Shown here piece by piece: positions 7,676-14,386 of a stretch of 33,160 nt of DNA. The notes under the pieces were generated by a model, which was not told where the DNA came from, ran no database searches, and saw only the letters and a list, made by a program, of their open reading frames with translations. How positions within the stretch are numbered: the first letter of the stretch is position 1; every line of letters starts with the position of its first letter. Origin of the DNA: a virus; IMG/VR virus record IMGVR_UViG_3300018424_004126, positions 1-33,160 of that record; one strand, written 5' to 3'. Both the position numbers and the translations under genes were made by a program.

Positions 7676-7794
7676 TATTCGCTCTCCTTACAATGTTCAC
7701 ATTCGCACTTGTAGCAAACATCGTTTGCACAAGTATTGCATTCTGTACCGCAATGATGATTGCATCCACATTTCTTACATTTACAATCGGTCAC
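7675..7794 (-). CDS. Metallothionein-like Cys-rich mini-protein
   Basis: A 39-residue reading frame from GTG at 7794 to TAA at 7675. It contains 11 Cys and 3 His, arranged as CKCKKCGC, HHC, CNTC, CYKCECEHC, mostly CxC and CxxC pairs, which is the composition of metallothioneins and zinc knuckles. Coding status is supported by tight packing: GTG overlaps the TGA of the upstream gene (GTGA), the stop overlaps the next ATG (TAATG), and GAGGGC lies eight bases before GTG. It is probably a metal-binding cytosolic protein, but function within a lysis region is unknown. It resembles no family I can name exactly. Confidence 0.7.
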   Translation of the reverse strand: MTDCKCKKCGCNHHCGTECNTCANDVCYKCECEHCKESE

Positions 7795-8075
7795 TTTTTC
7801 TTGCCCTCTAATTTTTTAATACGATCTTCTAGTTCGTCAATCTTAGCGGTTATCTTAGGATACTTTACACGCCATGCATTTGGATCATTTTGGAACCAAG
7901 TCCAGCCCCAACGTATTGCTAGATATTCTAGTGTACGATCGAACTTGCCCACCGCCCATATTGCCATTTTTGTATCTTTAAACCAGAATAAAAATGCGGC
8001 GCCAAATAGAGAACCAGCTATACCTGTGTAAATCCATAGACGATCGCTCGCCATATTTTGTATCATTTCCCACAT
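7791..8075 (-). CDS. Single-pass membrane protein with coiled-coil tail
   Basis: A 94-residue protein. Residues 14-32 (YTGIAGSLFGAAFLFWF) form one membrane segment, a Trp-rich amphipathic middle follows (AIRWGWTWFQNDPNAW), and the C-terminus is a Lys/Glu coiled coil (KIDELEDRIKKLEGKKK). ATG at 8075 has AAGGAG five bases upstream, and a late-promoter core at 8095-8100 lies 19 bases upstream. It sits in the lysis region between a lipoprotein and the Cys-rich gene. It could be a holin, antiholin or membrane anchor; there is not enough to choose. Confidence 0.75.
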   Translation of the reverse strand: MWEMIQNMASDRLWIYTGIAGSLFGAAFLFWFKDTKMAIWAVGKFDRTLEYLAIRWGWTWFQNDPNAWRVKYPKITAKIDELEDRIKKLEGKKK

Positions 8076-8094
8076 AACATCTCCTTGCTATGTG

Positions 8095-8100
8095 TATTTA
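8095..8100 (-). promoter_or_regulatory. T4-type late promoter core (AATAAATAC)
   Basis: The minus strand reads AATAAATACACATAGC, with the start site predicted about 13 bases before the ATG at 8075 and an AAGGAG ribosome site in the resulting short leader. It would drive the last part of the lysis region. Confidence 0.6.
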
Positions 8101-8301
8101 TTAAAAGTCACAGGTCATTTTACCACCGGGCTGCACTCCATCTCTTATACTATCTATAATGTCGGAGTCGCTTTTAGTGGGGTCTTTGACTTTACTTGTG
8201 TCTATTTCGACGTTAGGTTTAACTGAGCAATTTTTGATAGAGGACGCACACGAAGATAAGAATAGGGTAGAAATGAGTAATATGATCGCCCACTTAAACA
8301 T
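8101..8301 (-). CDS. Small lipoprotein
   Basis: A 66-residue lipoprotein. A lysine, a hydrophobic stretch (WAIILLISTLFL) and the lipobox LSSC give a mature protein of about 49 residues anchored to the outer membrane through the Cys at 18. The mature part is hydrophilic, with two more Cys (NCSV and MTCDF) that could form a disulfide. It lies four bases downstream of the larger o-spanin candidate, so it may be a second outer-membrane spanin subunit, or a superinfection-exclusion lipoprotein. Its ribosome site is weak. Confidence 0.75.
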   Translation of the reverse strand: MFKWAIILLISTLFLSSCASSIKNCSVKPNVEIDTSKVKDPTKSDSDIIDSIRDGVQPGGKMTCDF

Positions 8302-8304
8302 CGA

Positions 8305-8706
8305 TTACTTATTCTGTTCAGTGGAAGAAGTTTCCTTCTTCTTTTCCCCTTCGTAATAATCTCTGTATTGATCTAATGTAAGTCCTTGCTTGATCATATA
8401 AGCACGTATTTGTGCAAAGTTTTTAGCAAGTAATTCGTAGTTGTCATCATCTAAACCAAAAAGCACTGGATCTTTACCTTGTTCTTTCAGTTTAGCAAAT
8501 ACTTCTTCTGCATTATCTGAAGTAATAATAACCCATTGTAGTTGCTCCATTTTAGGAGTCTCTGGGTTAGGAAGGTTAAGAGGCTGACGTTCTACCTCTG
8601 TGCTAAAAATCTTTAGTTCCTTAACTGTACTACAACTAGTGAGGAACGTAGTTAGGATTAGCAAGGCTAGGACATTCAGAATTGATTTCTGAGTTCTTAG
8701 TAGCAT
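8305..8706 (-). CDS. Lipoprotein, probable o-spanin
   Basis: A 133-residue lipoprotein with signal peptide (SILNVLALLILTTFL) and lipobox TSC near residue 25. The mature part begins with a Pro-rich stretch (RQPLNLPNPETPKMEQ) followed by helical sequence and a charged C-terminus. Its first 71 bases are embedded, in another frame, in the end of the upstream i-spanin-like gene, the classical Rz/Rz1 arrangement. The role would be the outer-membrane half of the spanin that fuses the membranes at lysis. It is longer than most Rz1 proteins, and T4-like phages use separate designs, so the spanin call rests on gene arrangement plus lipobox. Confidence 0.75.
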   Translation of the reverse strand: MLLRTQKSILNVLALLILTTFLTSCSTVKELKIFSTEVERQPLNLPNPETPKMEQLQWVIITSDNAEEVFAKLKEQGKDPVLFGLDDDNYELLAKNFAQIRAYMIKQGLTLDQYRDYYEGEKKKETSSTEQNK

Positions 8707-9121
8707 TTCTCTCTGCCTCCGTTAATGGTGATCCCATAGCAATTTCAACGCAACGTAATGCATTCTTACTTGCATTATTAATTATCTTTTCTACGGGTTT
8801 TGTTCTTTTAACAGCAAGATCCCCAATATCACGCTTCTTACCTGAAGAATTGATCTTGTTAAATTTATCATCTAAATTTTTAAGTTCTGCTGTTAACACT
8901 CTTTGTTTATCTTCGAGTTCTTGTTTTGCTTTATTAATTGACTCGAAATCTTTTTGCATCTGCATAATAAGTGTTTTTTGATCTTCAATGCCTGATTCTA
9001 GTTTTGCATTGTTGGCTTTAGAAATTTCTAAATCAGATTTAAGTGTTTTTACATACACAAATCCACCAGCACCGCCGGCGAGCATTACTAGTACTAAGGC
9101 AATTTTAATTGAACTAAACAT
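8636..9121 (-). CDS. Probable i-spanin (Rz-like)
   Basis: A 161-residue protein with an N-terminal membrane anchor (IKIALVLVMLAGGAGGFVYV) and a long periplasmic coiled coil (KSDLEISKANNAKLE through TAELKNLDDKFNKI), the pattern of inner-membrane spanins. Two Cys follow in the C-terminal part (RCVEI, ECPS). ATG at 9121 is chosen over the upstream 9175 because it overlaps the previous stop by only eight bases and starts directly at the anchor; a GAGGA site is 10-11 bases upstream. The downstream lipoprotein gene begins within it. Together they would span the periplasm after endolysin has cut the peptidoglycan. Confidence 0.8.
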   Translation of the reverse strand: MFSSIKIALVLVMLAGGAGGFVYVKTLKSDLEISKANNAKLESGIEDQKTLIMQMQKDFESINKAKQELEDKQRVLTAELKNLDDKFNKINSSGKKRDIGDLAVKRTKPVEKIINNASKNALRCVEIAMGSPLTEAERNATKNSEINSECPSLANPNYVPH

Positions 9122-9323
9122 CTCTCTTATATTCCTCTGGAACTCTGCCGTAACCAACAGTCCTATCCCATTCACGTTGGGTATAGGTATTTTCTTGCTT
9201 TACTTCTTTATATCTTGGATATTCGCAAACAACTATCTCTATTGCTCGACCGTCACCGTCAGTAAAAGTTTCTACTAATCTACCTTCGTGCTGCCTACCA
9301 CAATTTTGACAGTATTCGATCAT
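9114..9323 (-). CDS. Small hypothetical protein with Cys pair
   Basis: A 69-residue hydrophilic protein beginning MIEYCQNCGRQHEG, a CxxC that could be half a zinc knuckle, with one further Cys (VVCEYPRY). No membrane segment. ATG at 9323 overlaps the endolysin stop (ATGA), so it is probably translationally coupled, and its end overlaps the i-spanin start by eight bases. It sits between endolysin and spanin, so it may be a lysis regulator, but nothing in the sequence shows this. Confidence 0.7.
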   Translation of the reverse strand: MIEYCQNCGRQHEGRLVETFTDGDGRAIEIVVCEYPRYKEVKQENTYTQREWDRTVGYGRVPEEYKRDV

Positions 9324-9832
9324 ACCATTTTTAGTGCTGCTTCGGTAGTTTCTTCAACTCTTCGAGTCCAACCTCTACCGAATGTTTCAAATGTGCTTAA
9401 ACTTTCGTAATATGATTGTCTTGCTTCTTGGAAGTTCTTAATAGCAGTCTCGATGCCTTCTGATTCGATGTAATTGCCTAATGCTCTTAGTGTATTAGGT
9501 CCAATACCACCATCAGCAACTGTACCAATCATTGTTTGTAAGTATTTTGCTGAACGACCTGTACCAGCATTGACACCAAAGTCAAATACACATAAATCTA
9601 ATCCACTAGGAATGTCATCGCACTTTAAACGTCCCCAGTAGTTCTTTTCATAGATCGGCGCAACGTCTTCGACAGTTAAATCTTTCATGTCTTTAGTGCC
9701 GCCAAAATCTTCGTAAACTCTTTTAGTAACGCCCAAGTTAGTTTCACCACCTGGGTCTTTGGGATGGTTTACATATCCACCTTCGTGGTGTAGAATCATT
9801 TCTAAACACGCTTGATAGTTTTCTTTTGCCAT
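9320..9832 (-). CDS. Endolysin, glycoside hydrolase family 108
   Basis: A 170-residue lysozyme-like endolysin. Residues 16-36 carry the GH108 signature HEGGYVNHPKDPGG followed by ETNLGVT; Glu17 is the expected catalytic acid. The C-terminal half (GVNAGTGRSAKYLQ, GIGPNTLRAL) matches the peptidoglycan-binding region that follows in this family. It would cleave the glycan strands of host peptidoglycan. No signal peptide is visible, so export needs a holin, for which two candidates lie downstream. ATG at 9832 has AAAGG seven bases upstream. T4 itself uses an unrelated lysozyme (gene e). Confidence 0.93.
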   Translation of the reverse strand: MAKENYQACLEMILHHEGGYVNHPKDPGGETNLGVTKRVYEDFGGTKDMKDLTVEDVAPIYEKNYWGRLKCDDIPSGLDLCVFDFGVNAGTGRSAKYLQTMIGTVADGGIGPNTLRALGNYIESEGIETAIKNFQEARQSYYESLSTFETFGRGWTRRVEETTEAALKMV

Positions 9833-9833
9833 G

Positions 9834-10586
9834 TTATAACCTTTGTAAAATTAGTGTTTTATTAGTATTCGAAAATACTAAATTGTCGCCATGCTTTTCA
9901 ATATCATAGTCACCAAAAACTTTGGTTAACCAAAATACTTCAGCGATATCTTCTTGTCCAACGCCAGCTGTAGTATTTACTTCTTCAATCAGTTTATCAT
10001 CACCTTCCTGGATTAGTTTGAATTTATACACATTATCAAAAGGTTTATAAATTGTAATAACATCGCCTTCTAGTGTAAAGTTATCCATTAGTGTTTTATT
10101 GAAGAAACTTTTTACTTCGTTGGTTCTAAAATTTTGCATTGCTTGTTCGTAAACTTTAGCAGAATCTGGAACTACTTTTTTTAGGTTTTCGGTGGTTGCA
10201 TTTAATTCTTTTTTATCTTTATAGTAGCTAAACTTCCAATCATTAATATTAGTAAGTCTTTCTAAACCGTAAAGCATTTCCATAATATTCTCTGCAACTT
10301 TACTGCTTCTTTCAATTTCTACAAAAATACTATATTCACCTTTTTCGTTTTCGCCAGCACTAACGTCTGCATCTAAAACAAAAGGATATCCTCTTTCAAT
10401 AAACTCCATAAAGTCTTTCGCAGGATATCTGTCCTTGGCTTGGAAAGTAACTACGACAACATCTTTGTCTTCACCCATTTTAGAACGGAAAGAGTCTACT
10501 TCAAACATAGGATAAAGGCAATCTTCTAGGTCGCCTCTTCTTAGGCCTTCTTCTAAAATATTATTGTGCGACTTCTTCTGTTCCAT
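9834..10586 (-). CDS. Hypothetical protein, possibly virion
   Basis: A 250-residue acidic protein with no recognised motifs. It starts MEQKKSHNNILEEG; a GTG at 10637 would add 17 residues but lies deep in the preceding gene, so 10586 is preferred although its AGGA site is 11 bases away. Sequence such as VVVVTFQAKDRYPAKDFMEFIERGYPF and GEYSIFVEIERS looks alpha/beta, and the second half (FFNKTLMDNFTLEGDVITIYKP) looks beta-rich. It overlaps the 175-residue gene by 26 bases, and the pair likely work together. The pair looks like conserved structural genes of marine T4-like phages, from memory only. Confidence 0.75.
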   Translation of the reverse strand: MEQKKSHNNILEEGLRRGDLEDCLYPMFEVDSFRSKMGEDKDVVVVTFQAKDRYPAKDFMEFIERGYPFVLDADVSAGENEKGEYSIFVEIERSSKVAENIMEMLYGLERLTNINDWKFSYYKDKKELNATTENLKKVVPDSAKVYEQAMQNFRTNEVKSFFNKTLMDNFTLEGDVITIYKPFDNVYKFKLIQEGDDKLIEEVNTTAGVGQEDIAEVFWLTKVFGDYDIEKHGDNLVFSNTNKTLILQRL

Positions 10587-11088
10587 CTTGTGCTGTATCC
10601 TGTTGTTGTGCTGGTTCAATTGCTTTTTGTGGTACACTGGCTAGTAAATCTTCTACTTTGTTTCTGTCTAGATTGGTGTAACCTCTATCAACGTTTTTCA
10701 TTAAACGTTTAGGCATTTTAATCTTAACCATCCAAACAGGTTCATGATCAATTTTACCTTTTCTTGTACCTGGTCTAATATCATCTGGTGATTCAATTGT
10801 TCTTACTTTTTTAAGTACGCTTTCACCGTATGCTACTTTACACCCGTATTCTAACAAACGTTTACCGCCGGCAGGGTCGGGCATATTTTCTTTAGGCCAA
10901 AGAAAAGTGCATTCAACGAAGTATCTATCTTCCTTAGGTCCAGCTAATAGTTCTCCGTCGATCCAGTTCTCGTAAACATAAAGATCTAGTTCGTCAACTA
11001 CACGTTCAAAGTCCTTTAAAAGGTTTAAACTGTTGTTTGACTCATAAATTTGTTCTATATTGCTAATAATGTCTTTTACGCTAGGCAT
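10561..11088 (-). CDS. Hypothetical protein, possibly virion
   Basis: A 175-residue protein beginning MPSVKDIISNIEQIYES, a helical N-terminus, followed by a beta-rich central domain (GPKEDRYFVECTFLWPKENMP, EPVWMVKIKMPKRLM) and a Gln-rich tail (PAQQQDTAQDGTEEVAQ). ATG at 11088 is preferred over 11100, because GGAG lies between the two, six bases before 11088. A late-promoter core at 11104-11109 would start the mRNA about ten bases before this ATG. No enzymatic motif. It is the first gene of the minus-strand run towards the endolysin. Confidence 0.75.
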   Translation of the reverse strand: MPSVKDIISNIEQIYESNNSLNLLKDFERVVDELDLYVYENWIDGELLAGPKEDRYFVECTFLWPKENMPDPAGGKRLLEYGCKVAYGESVLKKVRTIESPDDIRPGTRKGKIDHEPVWMVKIKMPKRLMKNVDRGYTNLDRNKVEDLLASVPQKAIEPAQQQDTAQDGTEEVAQ

Positions 11089-11103
11089 ATCTATCTCCAT
11101 ATG

Positions 11104-11109
11104 TATTTA
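11104..11109 (-). promoter_or_regulatory. T4-type late promoter core (AATAAATAC)
   Basis: The minus strand reads GAATAAATACATATGGAG. The predicted mRNA start at about 11098 falls exactly on the GGAG ribosome site of the gene starting at 11088. It likely drives the lysis-region genes. Confidence 0.6.
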
Positions 11110-11152
11110 TTCGTTTTAGATATGTTACAGTATTATTTTTTGGAAACAAGAG

Positions 11153-11158
11153 TAAATA
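11153..11158 (+). promoter_or_regulatory. T4-type late promoter core before phoH leader ORF
   Basis: The plus strand reads AGTAAATAATAGTATG; TAAATA is followed by five bases and then the ATG of the 29-codon ORF. With T4 spacing, transcription would start at that ATG. Together with 11104-11109 it forms a divergent promoter pair. Confidence 0.45.
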
Positions 11159-11163
11159 ATAGT

Positions 11164-11253
11164 ATGTTCGGGTACGGACGATATTACATTGTTGGTTATA
11201 TTAAGGCGTCTGTGCCAGAGCAAATCAAGCACGGAGGGTATTCCTTAATATGA
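11164..11253 (+). CDS. 29-residue leader ORF upstream of phoH
   Basis: An ATG-to-TGA frame of 29 residues (MFGYGRYYIVGYIK, then ASVPEQIKHGGYSLI). Its stop overlaps the phoH start as ATGA, which suggests translational coupling, and the phoH ribosome site (GGAGGG) lies inside it. It has no ribosome site of its own, but a late-promoter core ends five bases before ATG. It is rich in Gly and Tyr, with no known family. It could be a real mini-protein, a leader peptide that controls phoH, or chance. Confidence 0.45.
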   Translation: MFGYGRYYIVGYIKASVPEQIKHGGYSLI

Positions 11254-11957
11254 AGAAAAAACACAGAGAAAACTTGGCTTACAATAACGTAGTCAACATC
11301 AATTCACACAAAAACAAAAGACCACAAATTTCCCCCAAAAACCTAGCACAAAAAATATACGTAGATACGCTAAATGATGAACTAAAAAACATTGTTTTTG
11401 CTATCGGTCCTGCAGGAACGGGTAAAACTCTTTTGGGTGTGCAATGGGCTATCGACGAATTCAAAGAAGGTAGAGTTGACAAGATTGTAATCACAAGACC
11501 TGCTGTGTCAGTAGACGAGCAGCATGGTTTTTTACCGGGCGATTTAAATGAAAAAATGGCTCCTTGGACCAGACCAATATTTGACGTATTTTCAGAAAAT
11601 TTCTGTCAAAGGGAAGTGGAGCGACAAATTAGAGAAGGAATTTTAGAAATTGCACCGTTAGCATATATGCGCGGTAGAACGTTTAAAAAGTCTGCAATCA
11701 TTGCGGATGAAATGCAAAACGCAACACCCAATCAAATGAAGATGTTGCTGACAAGACTTGGTGAAGGAAGCAAGATGGTTGTAACTGGTGATCTGCATCA
11801 GGCTGACAGGCCTAGCAGTAACGGGTTATTGGATTTCCTTAAACTGTATAACGGTTTTGAAAATCATCACTTTGTGACAGTTTGTAGATTTAGTAAACAA
11901 GATATTGAAAGGCATGAAGCAGTAAAAGAAATTTTAAAGATTTATGGTGACGAATAA
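11250..11957 (+). CDS. phoH: PhoH-like ATPase
   Basis: A 235-residue PhoH-family P-loop protein. Walker A is GPAGTGKT (53-60), Walker B is AIIADEMQN (around 149-157), and the conserved ITRPAVSVDEQHGFLPGDL and MRGRTF segments are present. The biochemical role is not settled; PhoH is one of the commonest genes in marine phages and is sometimes linked to phosphate stress or RNA metabolism. It stands alone on the plus strand among minus-strand genes. GGAGGG lies nine to ten bases before ATG. It converges with dCMP deaminase with only two bases between the stops, so antisense interference is possible. Confidence 0.95.
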   Translation: MKKKHRENLAYNNVVNINSHKNKRPQISPKNLAQKIYVDTLNDELKNIVFAIGPAGTGKTLLGVQWAIDEFKEGRVDKIVITRPAVSVDEQHGFLPGDLNEKMAPWTRPIFDVFSENFCQREVERQIREGILEIAPLAYMRGRTFKKSAIIADEMQNATPNQMKMLLTRLGEGSKMVVTGDLHQADRPSSNGLLDFLKLYNGFENHHFVTVCRFSKQDIERHEAVKEILKIYGDE

Positions 11958-11959
11958 GT

Positions 11960-12391
11960 CTATACTTGTTCGATTGAAACACCACTAGCTTTTAAAAAGT
12001 CAATACCTTCAGTACTTCGATAGTCATGTCGATAGTATACAGTATTGACGCCTGATTGAAATATCAGTTTTGCACACTCCATACAAGGAGAATGTGTGCA
12101 GAACATAATGCTATTGTCTCCGCTTTCGGTAGACTTTGCTAATTTAGTAATGGCATTTGATTCTGCGTGTAGTACCTGAGGTTTAGTTTTTAACGTCGGT
12201 GCTCCAACATCATCGATGTGTGTGCATATTTCACACTCGTTATCCCAGCCACTAGGCATACCATTGTAACCAATACTAATAATACGATCATCCTTTACAA
12301 CAATCGCACCTACCTGCAATCTCTTTGCATGAGATAGTTTTGCAAATCTTTCGGCTACATCCATGTATGCTTGTACAAATCTAAATTTCAT
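11960..12391 (-). CDS. dCMP deaminase
   Basis: A 143-residue zinc-dependent deoxycytidylate deaminase, which converts dCMP to dUMP and so feeds dTMP synthesis. Zinc ligands and the catalytic Glu are in HAE (75-77) and PCMEC (102-106). The N-terminal YMDVAERFAKLSHAKRLQVGAIVV and GYNGMPSGWDNECE are typical. T4 and many relatives carry this enzyme. ATG at 12391 shares one base with the ferredoxin stop. It is the last gene of the minus-strand metabolism operon. Confidence 0.95.
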   Translation of the reverse strand: MKFRFVQAYMDVAERFAKLSHAKRLQVGAIVVKDDRIISIGYNGMPSGWDNECEICTHIDDVGAPTLKTKPQVLHAESNAITKLAKSTESGDNSIMFCTHSPCMECAKLIFQSGVNTVYYRHDYRSTEGIDFLKASGVSIEQV

Positions 12392-12711
12392 TATTTTGCT
12401 CTAAATAGTTTTGTCTTGTCTTCTGTACTATTTGAATACTGTTCGTATTCAGGCATAGGATCTTTCATTTGAACAATATTAGGCCATTCATTTGAAAAAT
12501 ATTCATTGTGCTTGTACCAAGGATTTTCTTTGTCGTCTGATTGAAAAATTGCTTCTTCAGGACATTCAGGAACGCATACTCCGCAATCAATACACTCTTC
12601 AGGATTGATTACAAGCATATTTGGTCCTTCGTAAAAACAATCAACCGGGCAAACTTCTACACAGGTTGTGTGTTTACAATTAATACATTTATCATCTACT
12701 AAGTATGCCAT
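12391..12711 (-). CDS. fdxA: 7Fe ferredoxin (FdxA type)
   Basis: A 106-residue bacterial ferredoxin with a [3Fe-4S] and a [4Fe-4S] cluster. The Cys pattern [17 protein letters not shown] and [12 protein letters not shown] matches Azotobacter FdI-type proteins, and the long C-terminal tail with [13 protein letters not shown] is also typical. It would carry electrons in the cytoplasm. Cyanophages usually carry plant-type 2Fe ferredoxin, so this is a different lineage, and likely taken from a proteobacterial host. ATG at 12711 has AGGA eight bases upstream. It lies between a membrane protein and dCMP deaminase; its reductase partner is not in the window. Confidence 0.93.
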   Translation of the reverse strand: MAYLVDDKCINCKHTTCVEVCPVDCFYEGPNMLVINPEECIDCGVCVPECPEEAIFQSDDKENPWYKHNEYFSNEWPNIVQMKDPMPEYEQYSNSTEDKTKLFRAK

Positions 12712-12712
12712 T

Positions 12713-12961
12713 TTATTGTCCTATCCAGTTATAGATACCTCTAATTGCTAATAATAGATAAAATAATTCCATTAATGCTCTTGGTGTATCTTTATCTTTT
12801 ACTCCCATCCATATCCATATACTACAACTTACAGAGGCTATTGCCCATCCTAACCATTGTAATTTTGGATCACCACCACTTAATAAAAAAGCGCCGATCA
12901 TAGCTAGAACAAATCCTAGCCATCGCCAGCCATCTATCTTATGGTAATATCTTATTTTCAA
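12713..12961 (-). CDS. Small three-TM membrane protein
   Basis: An 82-residue membrane protein with three likely spans: [35 protein letters not shown] and [18 protein letters not shown]. Its start is TTG at 12961, overlapping the clamp-loader stop (TTGA), with AGGAAG just upstream inside the clamp-loader end. The arrangement of Trp-ended short spans loosely resembles the C-terminal half of PnuC- or SWEET-like transporters, but it is too short to assign. Neighbours are replication and redox genes. Confidence 0.7.
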   Translation of the reverse strand: MKIRYYHKIDGWRWLGFVLAMIGAFLLSGGDPKLQWLGWAIASVSCSIWIWMGVKDKDTPRALMELFYLLLAIRGIYNWIGQ

Positions 12962-13872
12962 AGTCTTCCTAACTTGATCAATACAGCCGCTAGATTAATT
13001 TCTGCATCGGCAACAAGTGTGTGATCAACTAATCCTTGTTTAATAATTAGTACCGCAGTGTCTTGTTTCTCTTCAGATCCGAAAATTTCTAAGTTGTCGT
13101 ATAGCCAACGATATACTTCTTCCATCTCTTCTGCTTTAAGTTTTCCGCAAAGTAATTTACGTGCTTCGGCAATCTTTCCTTCTTTAAAAAGTTCGACCAT
13201 GTCAAACTTCCAATCTGCTGCACCTTCATCACCTTTGCTAGGTGCTTGTAGTTTGCCTTCTGTTACGTTTTGTTGTACCATATTGATACATTTACGTAAG
13301 TCTGGATAAGTTGCTTTTACATAACTGTCAAGTGTTTCTAATTCTACATCAACATTTTCAGAAACTAATATAGTTGCGACTCTTGCCGTAAATTCTGTTT
13401 GATCAATACGTTCAATATGATAACCTTGACAACGTGAATGTAGTGCAGGAATGATTCTGTTAGGGTAGTTACAAGTAAGAATAAAACGTGCTGTGCTATG
13501 ATATTCTTCCATAACACCACGAAGTGCGGCTTGTGCGTTCGGCGACAAGTAATCAGCCTCGTCTAGCAGTACAACTTTAAAAGGACCAAATGGAATCATT
13601 TGCACAAAGTTAGTAATCTTGTTTCTAACTTCGTCAACTGAGTTTGTACGACTTGCGTTAATTTCTAGTACGTCATACTCCGGAATTTCTAATTCATTAA
13701 TAAGAATTTTTGCCATAGTTGTTTTGCCAATGCCTGCTGCACCACTAAACAACAAATGCGGAATAGACTTATCTTTAATCCAGCTCTGTGCTTGTTTTCT
13801 TTGATTATCATCTCTAAATACATAGCCATCTAATGACTTAGGACGATATTTTTCTACCCAAAGTTCTTTCAT
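12958..13872 (-). CDS. 44: Sliding-clamp loader large subunit (T4 gp44-like)
   Basis: A 304-residue AAA+ clamp-loader ATPase of the RFC/gp44 type, which opens the sliding clamp and places it on primed DNA. Walker A is GAAGIGKT (44-51), Walker B is LLDEAD (101-106), the sensor segment is RFILTCNYP, and the SRC arginine finger is at 145-147. This supports T4-like replication. ATG at 13872 has GAGGC five bases upstream and overlaps the previous stop as ATGA. A perfect sigma70-type promoter lies about 50 bases upstream inside the cytidylyltransferase gene. The partner gp62 and the clamp gp45 are not in the window. Confidence 0.95.
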   Translation of the reverse strand: MKELWVEKYRPKSLDGYVFRDDNQRKQAQSWIKDKSIPHLLFSGAAGIGKTTMAKILINELEIPEYDVLEINASRTNSVDEVRNKITNFVQMIPFGPFKVVLLDEADYLSPNAQAALRGVMEEYHSTARFILTCNYPNRIIPALHSRCQGYHIERIDQTEFTARVATILVSENVDVELETLDSYVKATYPDLRKCINMVQQNVTEGKLQAPSKGDEGAADWKFDMVELFKEGKIAEARKLLCGKLKAEEMEEVYRWLYDNLEIFGSEEKQDTAVLIIKQGLVDHTLVADAEINLAAVLIKLGRL

Positions 13873-14279
13873 TTTGCCTCACTTATCCTTTTACGTAAAC
13901 CGCTCGTACTGAACGAATGTTGTCTACTATTATAGTATATTTCTATGCCCTTGTCAAGACATAATTGTTTTCCGGTAAAATCTTTGGTTTTATATTCTTC
14001 ACCAATAAATCGAACATCAATTTTATAGGTTAAAAATATATCTATTAGGTCTTGTTCTGTGGCGTAAGGTATAATTTCGTCAATGTACTTGCAACCTTCC
14101 AATTGAACATATCTTTCAAAAACACTTTGGACAGGCTTATTCTTTTCTGGACGGTCAATGGTAGGATCTGTTTGTAATCCAACTATCATATAATCACAGT
14201 TTGCTCTTGCCTCTTTAAGCATAGCAACGTGTCCACTATGAAAAAGATCAAAAGAAGATGCTGTGAATCCTATTCTCAT
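13869..14279 (-). CDS. Cytidylyltransferase-like protein (TagD type)
   Basis: A 136-residue nucleotidyltransferase. The start MRIGFTASSFDLFHSGH carries the HxGH motif (residues 14-17), and the end STSGLRKRI resembles the ISTT/R signature. Size and layout match glycerol-3-phosphate cytidylyltransferases (TagD), which make CDP-linked precursors, though related HxGH enzymes use other substrates. The second such enzyme in this window (947-1579) is only distantly similar. It overlaps the upstream 36-residue ORF and the downstream clamp loader by four bases each. A sigma70 promoter lies in its 3' part. Confidence 0.88.
   Translation of the reverse strand: MRIGFTASSFDLFHSGHVAMLKEARANCDYMIVGLQTDPTIDRPEKNKPVQSVFERYVQLEGCKYIDEIIPYATEQDLIDIFLTYKIDVRFIGEEYKTKDFTGKQLCLDKGIEIYYNSRQHSFSTSGLRKRISEAK
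13929..13957 (-). promoter_or_regulatory. Consensus sigma70 promoter within cytidylyltransferase gene
   Basis: On the minus strand TTGACA (13957-13952) is followed by exactly 17 bases and TATAAT (13934-13929), a perfect match to the sigma70 consensus. Transcription would start near 13922, 50 bases before the clamp-loader ATG. It is located inside the upstream coding sequence, so it gives the clamp loader and the genes behind it separate early expression by unmodified host polymerase. Confidence 0.85.
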
Positions 14280-14386
14280 TTACGTTCCATTCTTTTTTGA
14301 GCAAGGGTATTTGCTAGTTTGCAAGGACCCCAATCACAACTAGGGTTAAAAATTTTTTTACATATAACACATATTCTGTCATCCAT
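14276..14386 (-). CDS. 36-residue Cys-containing mini-protein
   Basis: A frame from ATG at 14386 to TGA at 14276. It begins MDDRICVICKKIFNPSC and continues CDWGPCKLANTLAQKRME; four Cys in CxxC, C and C spacing suggest a single zinc knuckle. Support for coding comes from packing: the start overlaps the nuclease stop by eight bases, GGGAG lies seven bases before ATG, and the stop overlaps the next ATG as ATGA. Function unknown. Confidence 0.65.
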   Translation of the reverse strand: MDDRICVICKKIFNPSCDWGPCKLANTLAQKRMERK

